The notes below the pieces were generated by a model that had not been told where the DNA came from, made no database searches, and saw nothing but the letters and a program-made list of their open reading frames with translations. Positions 16,553 to 26,663 of a DNA stretch of 64,000 bases are shown piece by piece; the stretch's first letter is position 1; each line of letters starts with the position of its first letter. A program made the translations under genes and the position numbers. The DNA lies in assembly GCA_001802945.1 (NCBI GenBank), contig MHAK01000062.1:1-64000 (forward strand), written 5' to 3'. Source of the DNA: Ignavibacteria bacterium RIFCSPLOWO2_12_FULL_56_21 (lineage in GTDB: Bacteria; Bacteroidota; Ignavibacteria; UBA10030).

Positions 16553-19546
16553 ATGAAACGTCGAACCCTGTGGGTCATGTGCTGTATGGTCATCATGTTC
16601 TTGGAAGCGCTTTCACAGCAGCAAGTGAACGTCACCTTTCGGTGGAAGCCGCTCCCGTCTCAGACGGGCCCATATTATGTCGTGGGAGATTTCAACGGCT
16701 GGAACAATACTCAGTTGCCATTGAATTACGCGGGGGATGGACTGTATACCCGCACAGTAACACTAAATGTCGGCGGGACTCCGGGGGGCGTACCGGGAGC
16801 CATCCTCTACAAGTTTTACCACAATGGAGCGGCGACATGGCCGAATGATCCGTTGAATCCTCGTTACCAAAGCGACGGCAATGCAAATTCAATTCTGTAC
16901 ATCAAAAATCCGACGATCTACCATTTCCTTCCTAATGCGCGGTCAAGCATAGTTCGTGATGCTCAGCCTGTGATCTCCGCCTACGTGTATCCGGCTGTTG
17001 GGAGTCCTGTTGACACCGGAACCATCGTGGTGCGTGTAGATACCACCACGTACACGGGAATAGGTGCTTCATACAATCCCGCCACCCAACTGTTTACGTA
17101 CAAGATTCCCCAGCCGCTTTTGAGCGGTCAGCATTCCGTATGGCTGACGGTCGGCTCGAACATCGACAGCGTTACCTTCACCCTCCAAGCAGGGTACGTG
17201 CAGATCACGAATGTCTCCGGCTTTGCCACGCGGAATCCTCAGCGGACGCTGTATGGTTCCGTGGAAGATCTCGGGATCACCGATGTCAAAGTGATCCGTA
17301 ACGGCATTGATACATTTTCTGTGACTGCGTCCTCCGGGAAATTCACGTTAGGAGCGACGCTGACAGAGGGCGTCAATGAATTCCGGGCTGCCGTGGTTGA
17401 CACGCTCGCTGTGCTCCATGTCTCCGACCCTGTCAACTTCACCTACACCAAAGACCATCGGCCAAGAGCGCACATCACCACCATCGATGCCGGGTCCAAT
17501 CTCATTCTGAGCGGACAGGGAAGTATCGACCCGGACAGCGGACAAACTGCATATCTTACATACCGATGGGAGGTTCTTCCGGGTAATCCCGACACACTTT
17601 CGGGTGTCCAGGGGGCCACAACATCTCAAGTGTCTGTCCCAAAACCTCCTACTTCCGGAGAATATCTCGTGCGCCTGATCGTGAGCGATTCGACAGGACT
17701 CAAGGATACGACGAGAAGTTTCTTTCAGGTTGCGTCGGGAGGAGCTGTCGCCGGAGCGACGATGGCCACAGTTCCACAGTGGGTGAAGAATGGGAGGATG
17801 TATACCATTTTTTTCAAGTCACTGACTCCTGAAGGGACGATCAACGCCGCGCTCCCGTATCTTTCTTACATCAGGAATCTCGGAGCAAACATCATTTGGG
17901 TCCTACCGGTCATGGAGAACGCCTATCCCATCGACAACGGTGTGGGACCCGGGTACAACATCAAGAATTTCCTCAAGATCGCCCCTGAATACGGGACAAA
18001 CGCCGACTTCAAGAATTTTGTGCAGCAGGCCCATGCACTTGGCTTGAGGGTGATAGTGGACGTGACTCCGAACCACACGAGTTTTGCCCATCCGTGGGTG
18101 GAACATGCACGGTTGTTCAGGGAAAACTCTCCGTATTGGAACTCCTATGTCCATTCTATTATTTCTCACAACACCAATGGACTTGGGCAATCGTTGACGG
18201 CGGACGGCTTCAATTATTACTCAGGGTTTTCGGACCAACTTCTGAACTACAATTGGGCCGACCTTGATGCACGCCTCACAATGACGGACATTTATGATTG
18301 GTGGGTGAATGAATTTGATATCGATGGATATCGCTTTGACGTGTATTGGGGACCGAGGCGTCGAACGAACAACGGTATTGGTGGCGAGCAAGAGATGGGA
18401 ATTCCGGTTCGACAGGCGTTGAAACACAGAAAGGCGGACATCTACTTGCTTGCAGAAGATGACGGAACTGGCTCAGGCACGGAAGTTATTTATGCAGATC
18501 AGAACGGTGGCGTCGATTCGGGGTACGACTGGCCGTTGTATCACAATGCGATCAAGAACTTCAATTTTACTCCGCTGGCCGTCGACAATCTTCATACCCG
18601 GCTTTCAAACTCCGGATATGTTCCCGGTCCCAACGCGTCCTTCATGAGGTTCCTTGAGAATCACGACGAAGACCGCATTTCGTCCGTCTACGGAAGTTAT
18701 GAAAAGACGAAACCCGTCGCGACTGCATACATGCTCGCACCGGGAATGCCCATGATTTACGCCGGACAGGAAGTTGGATTCGGGCTCGGGATATCGAATT
18801 ACGACGGGCGTCGTCGCGGGGTGATCGATTGGAACTTCGGGGGAAAACCTGTTCTGCAGGCACATTATCAGCGGCTAGCCACGATTCGGGGGACGTTTCC
18901 TGCATTCTGGGGACAACAAATGTCCAGATTGACCACAGGGAACGGTCTGGTGTATGCTTACGCGAGGCCGTTTTCAGGCGAAAACGCGCTAGTCGTCGCA
19001 AATGCCAGCGCAAGCCAGGTAGAGGTTTCCTTCTCAGTTCCGGTGACACAATTGACGGGGACAGTTTCCGACGGAGTTCAATACGTATTGTCCGACGTCT
19101 ATAACGATTCGACATACCAAGTAACACCGGCTTCGGGAAACGTACCCGTTCAACTTTCGCTTGCTCCGTATGGAAGTGCGGTCTTGCTCCTGGCGCAAAC
19201 GGCGCGAACACTGACGCTTCCATCGTTGACTGGAATATCTGATGCAGTAACAACAGAAATGATCCCGTCAACATTTCAACTGCACCAGAACTATCCCAAT
19301 CCATTCAATCCCTCGACAGAAATACGCTACGAAATCCCTGTCCGCTCCGATGTCACGATCGCCGTGTATAACATCCTGGGAATCGAAGTGTCGCGGCTTG
19401 TCGACGGTCAGCATGCTGCAGGCTCGTATCGGGCCGTTTGGAATGGCAGAAACAGCAACGGTAGTTCCGTGAGTTCAGGCGTGTATTTTGTCCGCCTTCA
19501 ATCCGGATCCACTGCACTGACCCGGAAAATGGTTTTGGTGAAGTAA
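16553..19546 (+). CDS. Secreted GH13 alpha-amylase-family enzyme with CBM48-like domain and T9SS sorting domain
   Basis: The start is ATG 16553, giving a signal peptide (MKRRTLWVMCCMVIMFLEALSQ) and 997 residues; an open frame from 16274 is only upstream overlap. Order: a CBM48-like domain with VVGDFNGWNN (~20-125), Ig-like/linker region (~140-390), GH13 barrel (~395-830), C-terminal beta domain, and a T9SS type-A sorting domain from N913 (NYPNPFNPSTEI) to LTRKMVLVK. All four GH13 regions are present: DVTPNH (D503), GYRFDVYW (nucleophile D596), LLAEDD (acid/base E635) and NHDED (D705). It should cleave or rearrange alpha-1,4/1,6 glucans outside the outer membrane. GH57 follows with no gap. Confidence 0.92.
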   Translation: MKRRTLWVMCCMVIMFLEALSQQQVNVTFRWKPLPSQTGPYYVVGDFNGWNNTQLPLNYAGDGLYTRTVTLNVGGTPGGVPGAILYKFYHNGAATWPNDPLNPRYQSDGNANSILYIKNPTIYHFLPNARSSIVRDAQPVISAYVYPAVGSPVDTGTIVVRVDTTTYTGIGASYNPATQLFTYKIPQPLLSGQHSVWLTVGSNIDSVTFTLQAGYVQITNVSGFATRNPQRTLYGSVEDLGITDVKVIRNGIDTFSVTASSGKFTLGATLTEGVNEFRAAVVDTLAVLHVSDPVNFTYTKDHRPRAHITTIDAGSNLILSGQGSIDPDSGQTAYLTYRWEVLPGNPDTLSGVQGATTSQVSVPKPPTSGEYLVRLIVSDSTGLKDTTRSFFQVASGGAVAGATMATVPQWVKNGRMYTIFFKSLTPEGTINAALPYLSYIRNLGANIIWVLPVMENAYPIDNGVGPGYNIKNFLKIAPEYGTNADFKNFVQQAHALGLRVIVDVTPNHTSFAHPWVEHARLFRENSPYWNSYVHSIISHNTNGLGQSLTADGFNYYSGFSDQLLNYNWADLDARLTMTDIYDWWVNEFDIDGYRFDVYWGPRRRTNNGIGGEQEMGIPVRQALKHRKADIYLLAEDDGTGSGTEVIYADQNGGVDSGYDWPLYHNAIKNFNFTPLAVDNLHTRLSNSGYVPGPNASFMRFLENHDEDRISSVYGSYEKTKPVATAYMLAPGMPMIYAGQEVGFGLGISNYDGRRRGVIDWNFGGKPVLQAHYQRLATIRGTFPAFWGQQMSRLTTGNGLVYAYARPFSGENALVVANASASQVEVSFSVPVTQLTGTVSDGVQYVLSDVYNDSTYQVTPASGNVPVQLSLAPYGSAVLLLAQTARTLTLPSLTGISDAVTTEMIPSTFQLHQNYPNPFNPSTEIRYEIPVRSDVTIAVYNILGIEVSRLVDGQHAAGSYRAVWNGRNSNGSSVSSGVYFVRLQSGSTALTRKMVLVK

Positions 19547-21832
19547 GTGGTCATCGGTACAGCATGCGTACTTCTTTCAGCATTCCTCCAGTCCCCTGAC
19601 GCTCCCATGAACGACGACTATCCGCGTACCGGTCGAACGCTGTATCTGAACATTATCTGGCACCAGCACCAGCCGCTGTATCTTGACCCGGGCAGCGACC
19701 AACTTCAAGGACCCTGGGTACGGACGCACGCAACAAAAGATTATTACGACATGACGTCCGCGCTGGAACGGTACCCAAACATTCATTTCACGGTCAATCT
19801 TACGTCATCGCTCCTGCATCAGCTCGAGGAATATTATGTGAATCGACTGCGGCCGTATGTTGACGTGAAAAAGGGAAGGGTAAACGCCGCAAAATTCCTG
19901 GCTGCGAATGCTGGAAAGACCGATCCCTGGATCGATCTTGCGCTGAAACCGACCAGTGAATTTGGAAAAAAGGACAATGAGTTCCTGATGACGAATATTT
20001 GGAACGCCTTCGGCATTAGCGACGTCATGATCGAGCGCTTCCCGGAATACAAGCGGTTGCGGGACAAGGCGAAGATGCAAGGACCCGCATCCATGACTGT
20101 TCAGGAAAAAAGAGAGGTGAAGTTTTGGTTCTACCTCGCGAACTTCGACCCGGACTATCTGGAAGCACGAACACGACTCGCCACGGGCGTCATGTTGGAT
20201 GTTACAGATCTGGTCCGCAAAGATGAGAATGGCGCGTATTGGCTTCGAAAGCAGGTGACGGAAGATGACTGTAACCGGATCGTGGCGGAGACCTACAAGA
20301 TCTGCGCTGCAATTGTTCCCCTGCACAGGAAGCTGATATATCACCCAAATACCCACCGGGGACAACTGGAAGTTCTCACAACTCCGTTTTATCACCCCAT
20401 TCTGCCGTTAATCTATGATTCCGATCTGGCGAAGATCTGTCAACCCAACGACCCTTTGCCGTCCCGATTTCATTATCCTCAGGACGCCGACGCGCAGGTG
20501 GGAAAGGCTGTGGAGTATTTCAAATCGATCTTTGGACTGGCGCCATTCGGAATGTGGCCGGGTGAAGGTTCCGTCGCACACGACGTCATTCCGGTGTTTT
20601 CGCGTCACGGCATCAATTGGGTGGCAACGGACGAAAAGATACTGTATCGATCGAAACCTGAGGGGCAACCGGTTTACTATCCCTATGCGGTCCAAGCGGA
20701 GCACGGAGCACGGGGCCCTGTGGTCGTAGTCTTCCGTCAGACGGAGTTGTCAGACAAGATCGGATTCGTCTATCAGAATTTCAGGGGAGAGGATGCTGCG
20801 GACGATTTCGTCCGATCGATTCTCGGATTCGCGCCACATGAGGGTGAGCAGGACAGACTCTTGACGGTCATCCTTGACGGAGAAAACGCCTGGGAATGGT
20901 ACCGGCACGACAATGACGGGAAAGAATTCCAGAATGCACTTTATCGAAAACTATCTAAACTCTATGAAACACAACAAGTTGTTACAAGTACAGTGACTGA
21001 ATACGTGAAAGGGAATCCACTGCGTGGAATCCCTCCCCATCCTGTCGAATCGCTTCCAAAGATCGAATGGTTAGCTCCCGGCTCCTGGATCAACGCCAAT
21101 TATGACACATGGATAGGTGAGGATGAGGAAAATAGGGCTTGGGAATATCTGCTTGCAGCACGGAAGGACCTCGATGCGTCAGGGTTGCGCCAACCGGACG
21201 CCAAGAGCAAGGTTCCGAAGAAGGGCACGAAGGCTTGGTACGCGTTCAAAGCATGGGAGTCCATGTATGCTGCCGAAGGGTCGGACTGGTTCTGGTGGTA
21301 TGGAACTGACCAGAATGCTCCCGCCGGCGACCGGCCGTTTGATCAAGGGTATATCACGCACCTCAAGAACATCTATCGGTTCGCAAAGCTGGCCGGAGGG
21401 AAAATTCCCAGTCGCACCTTCTCGCCTATCATTTTGGAGAGTCCCCAGCCGCCGCAAACGTCGTCTCAAGGCACAATGGCGCAAAGTGACGGCGATGTAA
21501 TACGAGTCGTGCTTCACTGCAATTTAGGCAAGACGTACGTGCGAAAAGCTGTGTATGTCGCGGGCAATCATGAGTCCCTCGGCAATTGGACGCCCAACAA
21601 AGTGCGAATGTATGACGACGGGACTCACGGGGACGCTCAGGCTGGGGACGGTATCTGGTCCCTGGAGACGGATCTTCCGGTAGGATTCACACTGGAATAC
21701 AAATACACGAACAGCGGACCGGAAGGATCGTGGAATCCGGGCGAAGAATTTCCCACCGCCAATAGGGTCGTTAGGATCGAGCGGAACGGATCCAAACGGC
21801 TGGAAATCTCCGATATCTTTGGCACTCTCTGA
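19547..21832 (+). CDS. GH57 alpha-glucan hydrolase or transferase with C-terminal CBM20-like domain
   Basis: The product is 761 residues from GTG 19547, which follows the upstream stop directly; ATG 19607 is the alternative. The GTG form has a short hydrophobic leader (GTACVLLSAFLQSPDA) without basic residues, so export is uncertain. GH57 signatures: W-H-Q-H-Q-P (38-43), the nucleophile block MWPGEGS (E340) and LDGENAWEWY (acid/base D444). A C-terminal domain (~645-755) with VAGNHESLGNW and MYDDGTHGD resembles CBM20 starch-binding modules. GH57 enzymes are alpha-amylases, amylopullulanases, 4-alpha-glucanotransferases or branching enzymes; which one cannot be told by eye. The position between secreted GH13 and the ABC importer suggests work on maltodextrins in the envelope. 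Confidence 0.88.
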   Translation: MVIGTACVLLSAFLQSPDAPMNDDYPRTGRTLYLNIIWHQHQPLYLDPGSDQLQGPWVRTHATKDYYDMTSALERYPNIHFTVNLTSSLLHQLEEYYVNRLRPYVDVKKGRVNAAKFLAANAGKTDPWIDLALKPTSEFGKKDNEFLMTNIWNAFGISDVMIERFPEYKRLRDKAKMQGPASMTVQEKREVKFWFYLANFDPDYLEARTRLATGVMLDVTDLVRKDENGAYWLRKQVTEDDCNRIVAETYKICAAIVPLHRKLIYHPNTHRGQLEVLTTPFYHPILPLIYDSDLAKICQPNDPLPSRFHYPQDADAQVGKAVEYFKSIFGLAPFGMWPGEGSVAHDVIPVFSRHGINWVATDEKILYRSKPEGQPVYYPYAVQAEHGARGPVVVVFRQTELSDKIGFVYQNFRGEDAADDFVRSILGFAPHEGEQDRLLTVILDGENAWEWYRHDNDGKEFQNALYRKLSKLYETQQVVTSTVTEYVKGNPLRGIPPHPVESLPKIEWLAPGSWINANYDTWIGEDEENRAWEYLLAARKDLDASGLRQPDAKSKVPKKGTKAWYAFKAWESMYAAEGSDWFWWYGTDQNAPAGDRPFDQGYITHLKNIYRFAKLAGGKIPSRTFSPIILESPQPPQTSSQGTMAQSDGDVIRVVLHCNLGKTYVRKAVYVAGNHESLGNWTPNKVRMYDDGTHGDAQAGDGIWSLETDLPVGFTLEYKYTNSGPEGSWNPGEEFPTANRVVRIERNGSKRLEISDIFGTL

Positions 21833-21844
21833 GCCACCTGCCAC

Positions 21845-23080
21845 ATGCGCTTCGTACTGATGTCAGCACTGGTTGCTTTGGTTGGCTTGCACTGCGGCAA
21901 GCCGGAGCAATCGCAGTCCGACAGGATTGTCATCTGGCATCAAATGCGTCCCGATGAACGGGATATTCTGCATCGTCAGCTCCAGCGTTACATGTCCGCC
22001 CATCCGGGCGTAGAAGTCGTCGAGCTTTACAAGGAAACCGAGGAACTCAGGAGCGGCTTTGTTATTGCTTCCATAGCCGGCCAGGGACCCGACCTTGTCT
22101 ACGGTCCTTCCGACCCTGTTGGGATCTACGAAGCGACGTCGACCATCCGAGCACTGGAAAACCTGCTCCCCTCTGCATTCCTCGCCGGCATAGATTCGAG
22201 CGCTTTGCTCTTCTACAACGGCCATCTGTATCAGGTGGCGGACAAGGTGGGCAATCATCTCGCACTAGTGTACAACAGGGCGTACGTCAACCAGCCCCCG
22301 AAGACAGACCGGGAGCTCATATCTCTGGCGCACAGGATCCAGGCGAAATACGGATCGACATCCGGCCGTCCAAATGTGTACGGCCTCACCTGGAACTATA
22401 CAGAGCCGTTCTTTTTCATTCCATTCTTCACCGGATTTGGCGGATGGGTCTTTGGTCCTGACGGAGTGACGCCATCGCTGAACACCCAGGCAATGGTTCG
22501 GGCATTGGAATTCGTCCGGTCGTTGAGGGATGTCGAGCACATCATTCCGAACGAGGCCGATTATGAGATCGCCGATGCTCTCTTCAAAGACGGGAAAGCG
22601 GCAATGATCATCAACGGCGATTGGTCGTGGGCAGGATACAGAGCGAAAGGGCTCGACATTGGCGTTGCGCCGCTTCCGCTGATCGAAGCGACCGGCCATT
22701 GGTGCGCTCCGATGACGTCGCCAAAGGGGTACTCTGTGAACGTGAACACGGCCGACGTAAAGCTGCCGGCGGTGTCCGCTCTGCTGCAGTACCTGTTATC
22801 GGAGGAATGCCAGCTCGAAACAGTACGAGCGCTCAGCACTGCCCCGACACTTCGTTCGCTGGAGCATCATGAGGCGATTGGGTCGGACGATATTCTCCTC
22901 AACTCGCTCTTGCAGATCAAGCGCGGTCGCACCATGCCCGTCGTGCCGGAGATGCGGGCAATATGGGATGCGATGCGCCCGAGCTACCAGGCCGTTATGG
23001 GCGGCGCGAAGGAGGCGGCACCGGCGGCGGCGGACATGCAGCGACTGGCCGAACGAAAAATTCGCGATATGAAGGAATGA
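21845..23080 (+). CDS. MalE-like extracellular solute-binding protein of a sugar ABC importer
   Basis: This 411-residue protein begins with a short hydrophobic leader ending at C17 (ALVGLHC), probably lipid-modified although H at -1 and G at -3 are atypical for a lipobox. The mature part starts with IVIWHQMRPDERDILHRQLQ, a family 1 solute-binding opening, and has the usual later blocks DLVYGPSD, YGLTWNYTEPFFF and GKAAMIINGDWSW. It should capture maltodextrins or related oligosaccharides in the periplasm and deliver them to the two permeases that follow at 1 and 40 bases. Substrate is inferred from the flanking GH13 and GH57 genes. Confidence 0.88.
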   Translation: MRFVLMSALVALVGLHCGKPEQSQSDRIVIWHQMRPDERDILHRQLQRYMSAHPGVEVVELYKETEELRSGFVIASIAGQGPDLVYGPSDPVGIYEATSTIRALENLLPSAFLAGIDSSALLFYNGHLYQVADKVGNHLALVYNRAYVNQPPKTDRELISLAHRIQAKYGSTSGRPNVYGLTWNYTEPFFFIPFFTGFGGWVFGPDGVTPSLNTQAMVRALEFVRSLRDVEHIIPNEADYEIADALFKDGKAAMIINGDWSWAGYRAKGLDIGVAPLPLIEATGHWCAPMTSPKGYSVNVNTADVKLPAVSALLQYLLSEECQLETVRALSTAPTLRSLEHHEAIGSDDILLNSLLQIKRGRTMPVVPEMRAIWDAMRPSYQAVMGGAKEAAPAAADMQRLAERKIRDMKE

Positions 23081-23081
23081 C

Positions 23082-23975
23082 GTGCGTCTGAGTCGTCAAC
23101 AGTGGTTCGTGATGTTCCTCGTCCTGCCTGCCTTCGTGCTGCTGGCTGCGGTCGTCTTCTACCCCTTCGTGTACAATGTGATCCTGTCGTTTGGGAACAT
23201 GAACCTGACGCGGATTCGCAGCTGGGAATTTATCGGCCTCCGGCAATACGTGAAGATCTTTACAGAACCGACGCAGCCGGATTTCTATGCGATCTTCTTC
23301 AAGACCATTCTCTGGACGGTCGTCAACGTCTTCTTCCATGTGGTCTTGGGTGTCTTTCTTGCTCTGCTCCTGAATCGTCATCTCAAGGGGAAGAGCATCT
23401 ACAGGACGCTTCTTATACTTCCCTGGGCGATTCCACAGTACATCGTCGCGCTCACGTGGCGCGGCATGTTCAACTATGAATACGGCGCCTTCAACGTTAT
23501 CCTGACAAAATACCTCGGCCTTCCCGCAGTCGAATGGCTGAAAAGTCCGATGGAGGCGTTCCTGGCGTGCATTCTGACGAACGTCTGGCTCGGATTCCCG
23601 TTCATGATGGTAGTGGCGCTGGGAGCGTTGCAGAGTATTCCGCAAGAATTGTACGAGGCGGCAGACATTGACGGAGCGCAATGGTACCACAAGCTTCGGA
23701 GGATCACCTTGCCGCTCCTCCGCCCTGTGATGATCCCTTCGATCACGCTGGGGGTCATCTGGACGTTCAACAGCCTCAACATCGTATGGCTGGTGAGCAA
23801 CACGGGAGAACCGTCTGACCAGACGCATATCCTGGTCTCCTTCGTGTACAAAGCGGCATTCAATTTCTACAATTTCAGTTATGCGGCCGCTCTGTCGATG
23901 TTCCTGTTTGCCATTTTGCTGGCGTTTTCCCTGCTCTTCATGAACAGGTCGAAGGCGACGGAAGCAGCTTATTGA
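23082..23975 (+). CDS. MalF-like sugar ABC transporter permease
   Basis: The product is 297 residues from GTG 23082, one base after the binding-protein stop. Six membrane segments are visible, starting with WFVMFLVLPAFVLLAAVVFYPF. The cytoplasmic EAA loop is intact: E-A-A-D-I-D-G-A then RRITLPLLRPVM. The EAA loop contacts a MalK-type ATPase, yet no ATPase gene is present in the window. It pairs with the next permease to form the translocation pore for sugar import. Confidence 0.92.
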   Translation: MRLSRQQWFVMFLVLPAFVLLAAVVFYPFVYNVILSFGNMNLTRIRSWEFIGLRQYVKIFTEPTQPDFYAIFFKTILWTVVNVFFHVVLGVFLALLLNRHLKGKSIYRTLLILPWAIPQYIVALTWRGMFNYEYGAFNVILTKYLGLPAVEWLKSPMEAFLACILTNVWLGFPFMMVVALGALQSIPQELYEAADIDGAQWYHKLRRITLPLLRPVMIPSITLGVIWTFNSLNIVWLVSNTGEPSDQTHILVSFVYKAAFNFYNFSYAAALSMFLFAILLAFSLLFMNRSKATEAAY

Positions 23976-24015
23976 CAAGCACCAAAATGCAAATGCCAAC
24001 TTGATTTCGTTTCTC

Positions 24016-24861
24016 ATGCCCATCTCTCATAAGACTCGTCGCCGCATTCTTGACGCCGTAACGCATGCGACCCTCGCTCTATTCGCGCTGATCGCAATGT
24101 TCCCCATCTGGCAGGTGCTGAACATCTCGCTGCGGCCAGGGGATCAACTGCTGACGACGACTCTGGAGCTCATTCCTTCGAACGCCACGGTCCAGAACTA
24201 CGTACGATTGTTCACCGAAGCAGACTTCCTTCTCTGGATGCGCAACAGCGCACTAGTCTCCATCTCAGTCACTCTTACGGGCGTACTGCTCGCCTCGACG
24301 ACGGGCTACGGATTCTCCCGTTTCGCGTTCTTTGGGAAGAAGGCCGGATTGCTTGCCCTGCTGACGACGCAGATGTTTCCGGCGACAATGCTTCTGCTGC
24401 CGATGTATATTATGCTCATACACCTTGGGCTGATCAACACGTATCTTGGCGTGATCATCGTGTATTCCGCGACGGCGTTGCCGTTCTGCATTTGGACGAT
24501 GAAGGGATACTACGACACCATCCCTGTCAGCCTCGAAGAAGCGGCACGGATCGACGGATGCACCTATTTCAGTTCGTTCTACCGGATCATTCTGCCGCTT
24601 GCGGCACCAGCATTGGTGATCACTGCGCTGTTTTCCTTCATGACCGCCTGGTCCGAATACCTCGTTGCGGCGCAGATTCTTCAGGAAACCACGTTGTGGA
24701 CTCTTCCGTTGGGGCTCAAGAGCTTTGAATCGAGTATGAGTACGGCATGGGGACTCTATGGGGCCGGTTCGATCATCGTCATGGTGCCCGTTGTCGTTCT
24801 CTTTGTTGCACTGAGCAAGTGGCTTGTGTCCGGACTAACGCTCGGAAGCGTAAAAGGATGA
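24016..24861 (+). CDS. MalG-like sugar ABC transporter permease
   Basis: The product is 281 residues from ATG 24016; a TTG at 24001 would add five residues. Six membrane segments and the EAA loop (LEEAARIDGCTYFSSFYR then IILPLAAPAL) identify the MalG branch of binding-protein-dependent permeases. The stop overlaps the next start (ATGA at 24858), coupling the transporter to a lipoprotein amylase. Substrate by context: maltodextrins or other alpha-glucan oligosaccharides. Confidence 0.92.
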   Translation: MPISHKTRRRILDAVTHATLALFALIAMFPIWQVLNISLRPGDQLLTTTLELIPSNATVQNYVRLFTEADFLLWMRNSALVSISVTLTGVLLASTTGYGFSRFAFFGKKAGLLALLTTQMFPATMLLLPMYIMLIHLGLINTYLGVIIVYSATALPFCIWTMKGYYDTIPVSLEEAARIDGCTYFSSFYRIILPLAAPALVITALFSFMTAWSEYLVAAQILQETTLWTLPLGLKSFESSMSTAWGLYGAGSIIVMVPVVVLFVALSKWLVSGLTLGSVKG

Positions 24862-26663
24862 AAGTCGTTGAGCTCCTGAGCGCCGCTGTGATCGTACTGA
24901 CCTGGGCTGCTGGTTGCAGTGGACAGGCGGACAGCCACACTTCGTTGAACGGAATGTGGAAGTTTGCCGTGGATTCGGTCGGCGTGGGTGAAAAGGAAGA
25001 ATGGTTCTCGGGAAGGGCAAACCGTACCGGATGGAAAGATGTCACCGTGCCTGGTTTCTGGGACGAGCTTGGGCTGGCGGACTATGACGGCGCAGGCTGG
25101 TATGCAACGACGTTTGCCTGGAAGGACACCGCAGCGTTTGCCGTCATGTTCGAAGGAGTTGACGACGACGCAGATGTGTGGATCGCCGGCCGTGCGTCAG
25201 GAAGCCATACAGGATACAATGAGCCGTTCTTTGTGCTCCCTCCTCATGGAGTGAAGGGGGACAGTATTTCTCTCGTCGTACGCGTGAAGGACAATGGCGG
25301 ACCGGGAGGGCTTCACCGGTCTGTGTCCGTTGTTCCTGCGGATAAAGCAGAGGAACTCATGAAATCTCCGGAAGCCTCCCGCCGTGCCCGTGTGAGCGCA
25401 CCGTGGGTGAAAAATGCGGTCATGTACGAGGTGTATCTTCGCTCGTTCTCTTTGGACGGCTTTCGCGGATTGGAACGGCGCCTGAAGGAGCTGAAGGATC
25501 TCGGCGTTACCGTCGTTTGGCTCATGCCGATCCATCCTGTCGGCGAATTGAACAGAAAAGGAAAGCTCGGAAGTCCGTACGCGATCCGGGACTTTTACGG
25601 CATAAATCCTGAGTTCGGATCTGCCGACGATTTCCATTCACTCGTTGACAGCGCGCATGCGCTCGACATGCGGGTTATCATCGACCTCGTCGCCAATCAC
25701 ACCGCCTGGGACAGCAAGCTCCTCCTCGAACATCCGGAGTGGTTCACGCATGACAGCGATGGCGCGATCGTGGCTCCCAATGCCTCCTGGTCCGACGTGG
25801 CAGACCTGGACTACAGAAGCCACGAATTACGAAAATACATGATCGCCATGATGCGGTACTGGGTGCGGGAGTTCGACATCGACGGTTACCGATGCGACGT
25901 GGCGGAGCTTGTTCCATCCGACTTTTGGGATGTTGCCCGCAGGGAGTTGGAGCGTCTGAAGCCGGTGCTCATGCTTTCGGAAGGCTCGTTGCCGGGGCAT
26001 CATCTCGAGGCGTTCGACATTACGTACGCATGGAACACGTACGACGTACTCACATCCGTCCTGGATGGTTCTGCGTCGGCAGGACGGGTCGTGGATATCA
26101 TACGACGCGAATCACGCCGATATCCGCAAGGCTCGCTCAGGCTGAGGTTCAACACGAATCATGACAAGAACGCATGGGATGCGCCCGCCGTGGAAAAGTT
26201 TGGCGACAAAGGCGCGGATGTCACGGCGGCTCTTATGTTCACGCTCCCCGGAGTTCCGCTGATCTACAACGGGGAAGAAGTGGGCAATTCGAAACGTCTC
26301 GACCTTTTTGAACAGGTTGTGATTGATTGGAAGTCAAAGGGCCGTCATCGGGAAGTTTACCGGACACTTGGTGCGTTGCGGCACGACCATTCGTGGCTCA
26401 GCACCGGAAGCATTCGACCGCTGAAGCACAATGGGGGCGGAAGCATCCTAGCATACGTGAGGACGGACGATTCCAGCGGCACGTCGCTTCTGTGCATCTT
26501 CAATTTTGCGGCGCGCGCAGCCGTCCTCGACGTGCCGATACCCGAGGATATGCAACATGGTACGACGACTGATGTAGTGACAAATGCGAGTCTGCCGCGG
26601 CAGGGACAATTGAAAGTTCACTTGCCCGCTTTTGGATACGCACTCTATCTCATATCGCCATGA
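24858..26663 (+). CDS. Lipoprotein GH13 enzyme with N-terminal GH2-type sugar-binding domain
   Basis: The start is ATG 24858, overlapping the permease stop. The 601-residue product has a lipoprotein-like leader ending AAGC at C20. Residues ~28-160 look like the jelly-roll sugar-binding domain of GH2 enzymes ([11 protein letters not shown]...[14 protein letters not shown]...GAGWYATTF...[18 protein letters not shown]). A GH13 barrel follows, with all four regions: DLVANHT (D276), GYRCDVAEL (nucleophile D347), LMLSEGS (E375) and NTNHDKN (D436). It ends in a beta-sheet domain. The fusion of a GH2-type binding domain and a GH13 barrel is unusual. Predicted role: trimming oligosaccharides in the periplasm or at the cell surface before import by the adjacent transporter. 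Confidence 0.88.
   Translation: MKVVELLSAAVIVLTWAAGCSGQADSHTSLNGMWKFAVDSVGVGEKEEWFSGRANRTGWKDVTVPGFWDELGLADYDGAGWYATTFAWKDTAAFAVMFEGVDDDADVWIAGRASGSHTGYNEPFFVLPPHGVKGDSISLVVRVKDNGGPGGLHRSVSVVPADKAEELMKSPEASRRARVSAPWVKNAVMYEVYLRSFSLDGFRGLERRLKELKDLGVTVVWLMPIHPVGELNRKGKLGSPYAIRDFYGINPEFGSADDFHSLVDSAHALDMRVIIDLVANHTAWDSKLLLEHPEWFTHDSDGAIVAPNASWSDVADLDYRSHELRKYMIAMMRYWVREFDIDGYRCDVAELVPSDFWDVARRELERLKPVLMLSEGSLPGHHLEAFDITYAWNTYDVLTSVLDGSASAGRVVDIIRRESRRYPQGSLRLRFNTNHDKNAWDAPAVEKFGDKGADVTAALMFTLPGVPLIYNGEEVGNSKRLDLFEQVVIDWKSKGRHREVYRTLGALRHDHSWLSTGSIRPLKHNGGGSILAYVRTDDSSGTSLLCIFNFAARAAVLDVPIPEDMQHGTTTDVVTNASLPRQGQLKVHLPAFGYALYLISP

Noticed and set aside
22995-24023. 342-codon open frame on the minus strand opposite the MalF-like gene
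   Set aside because: Very rich in charged residues without pattern; it mirrors a permease gene with clear membrane segments.
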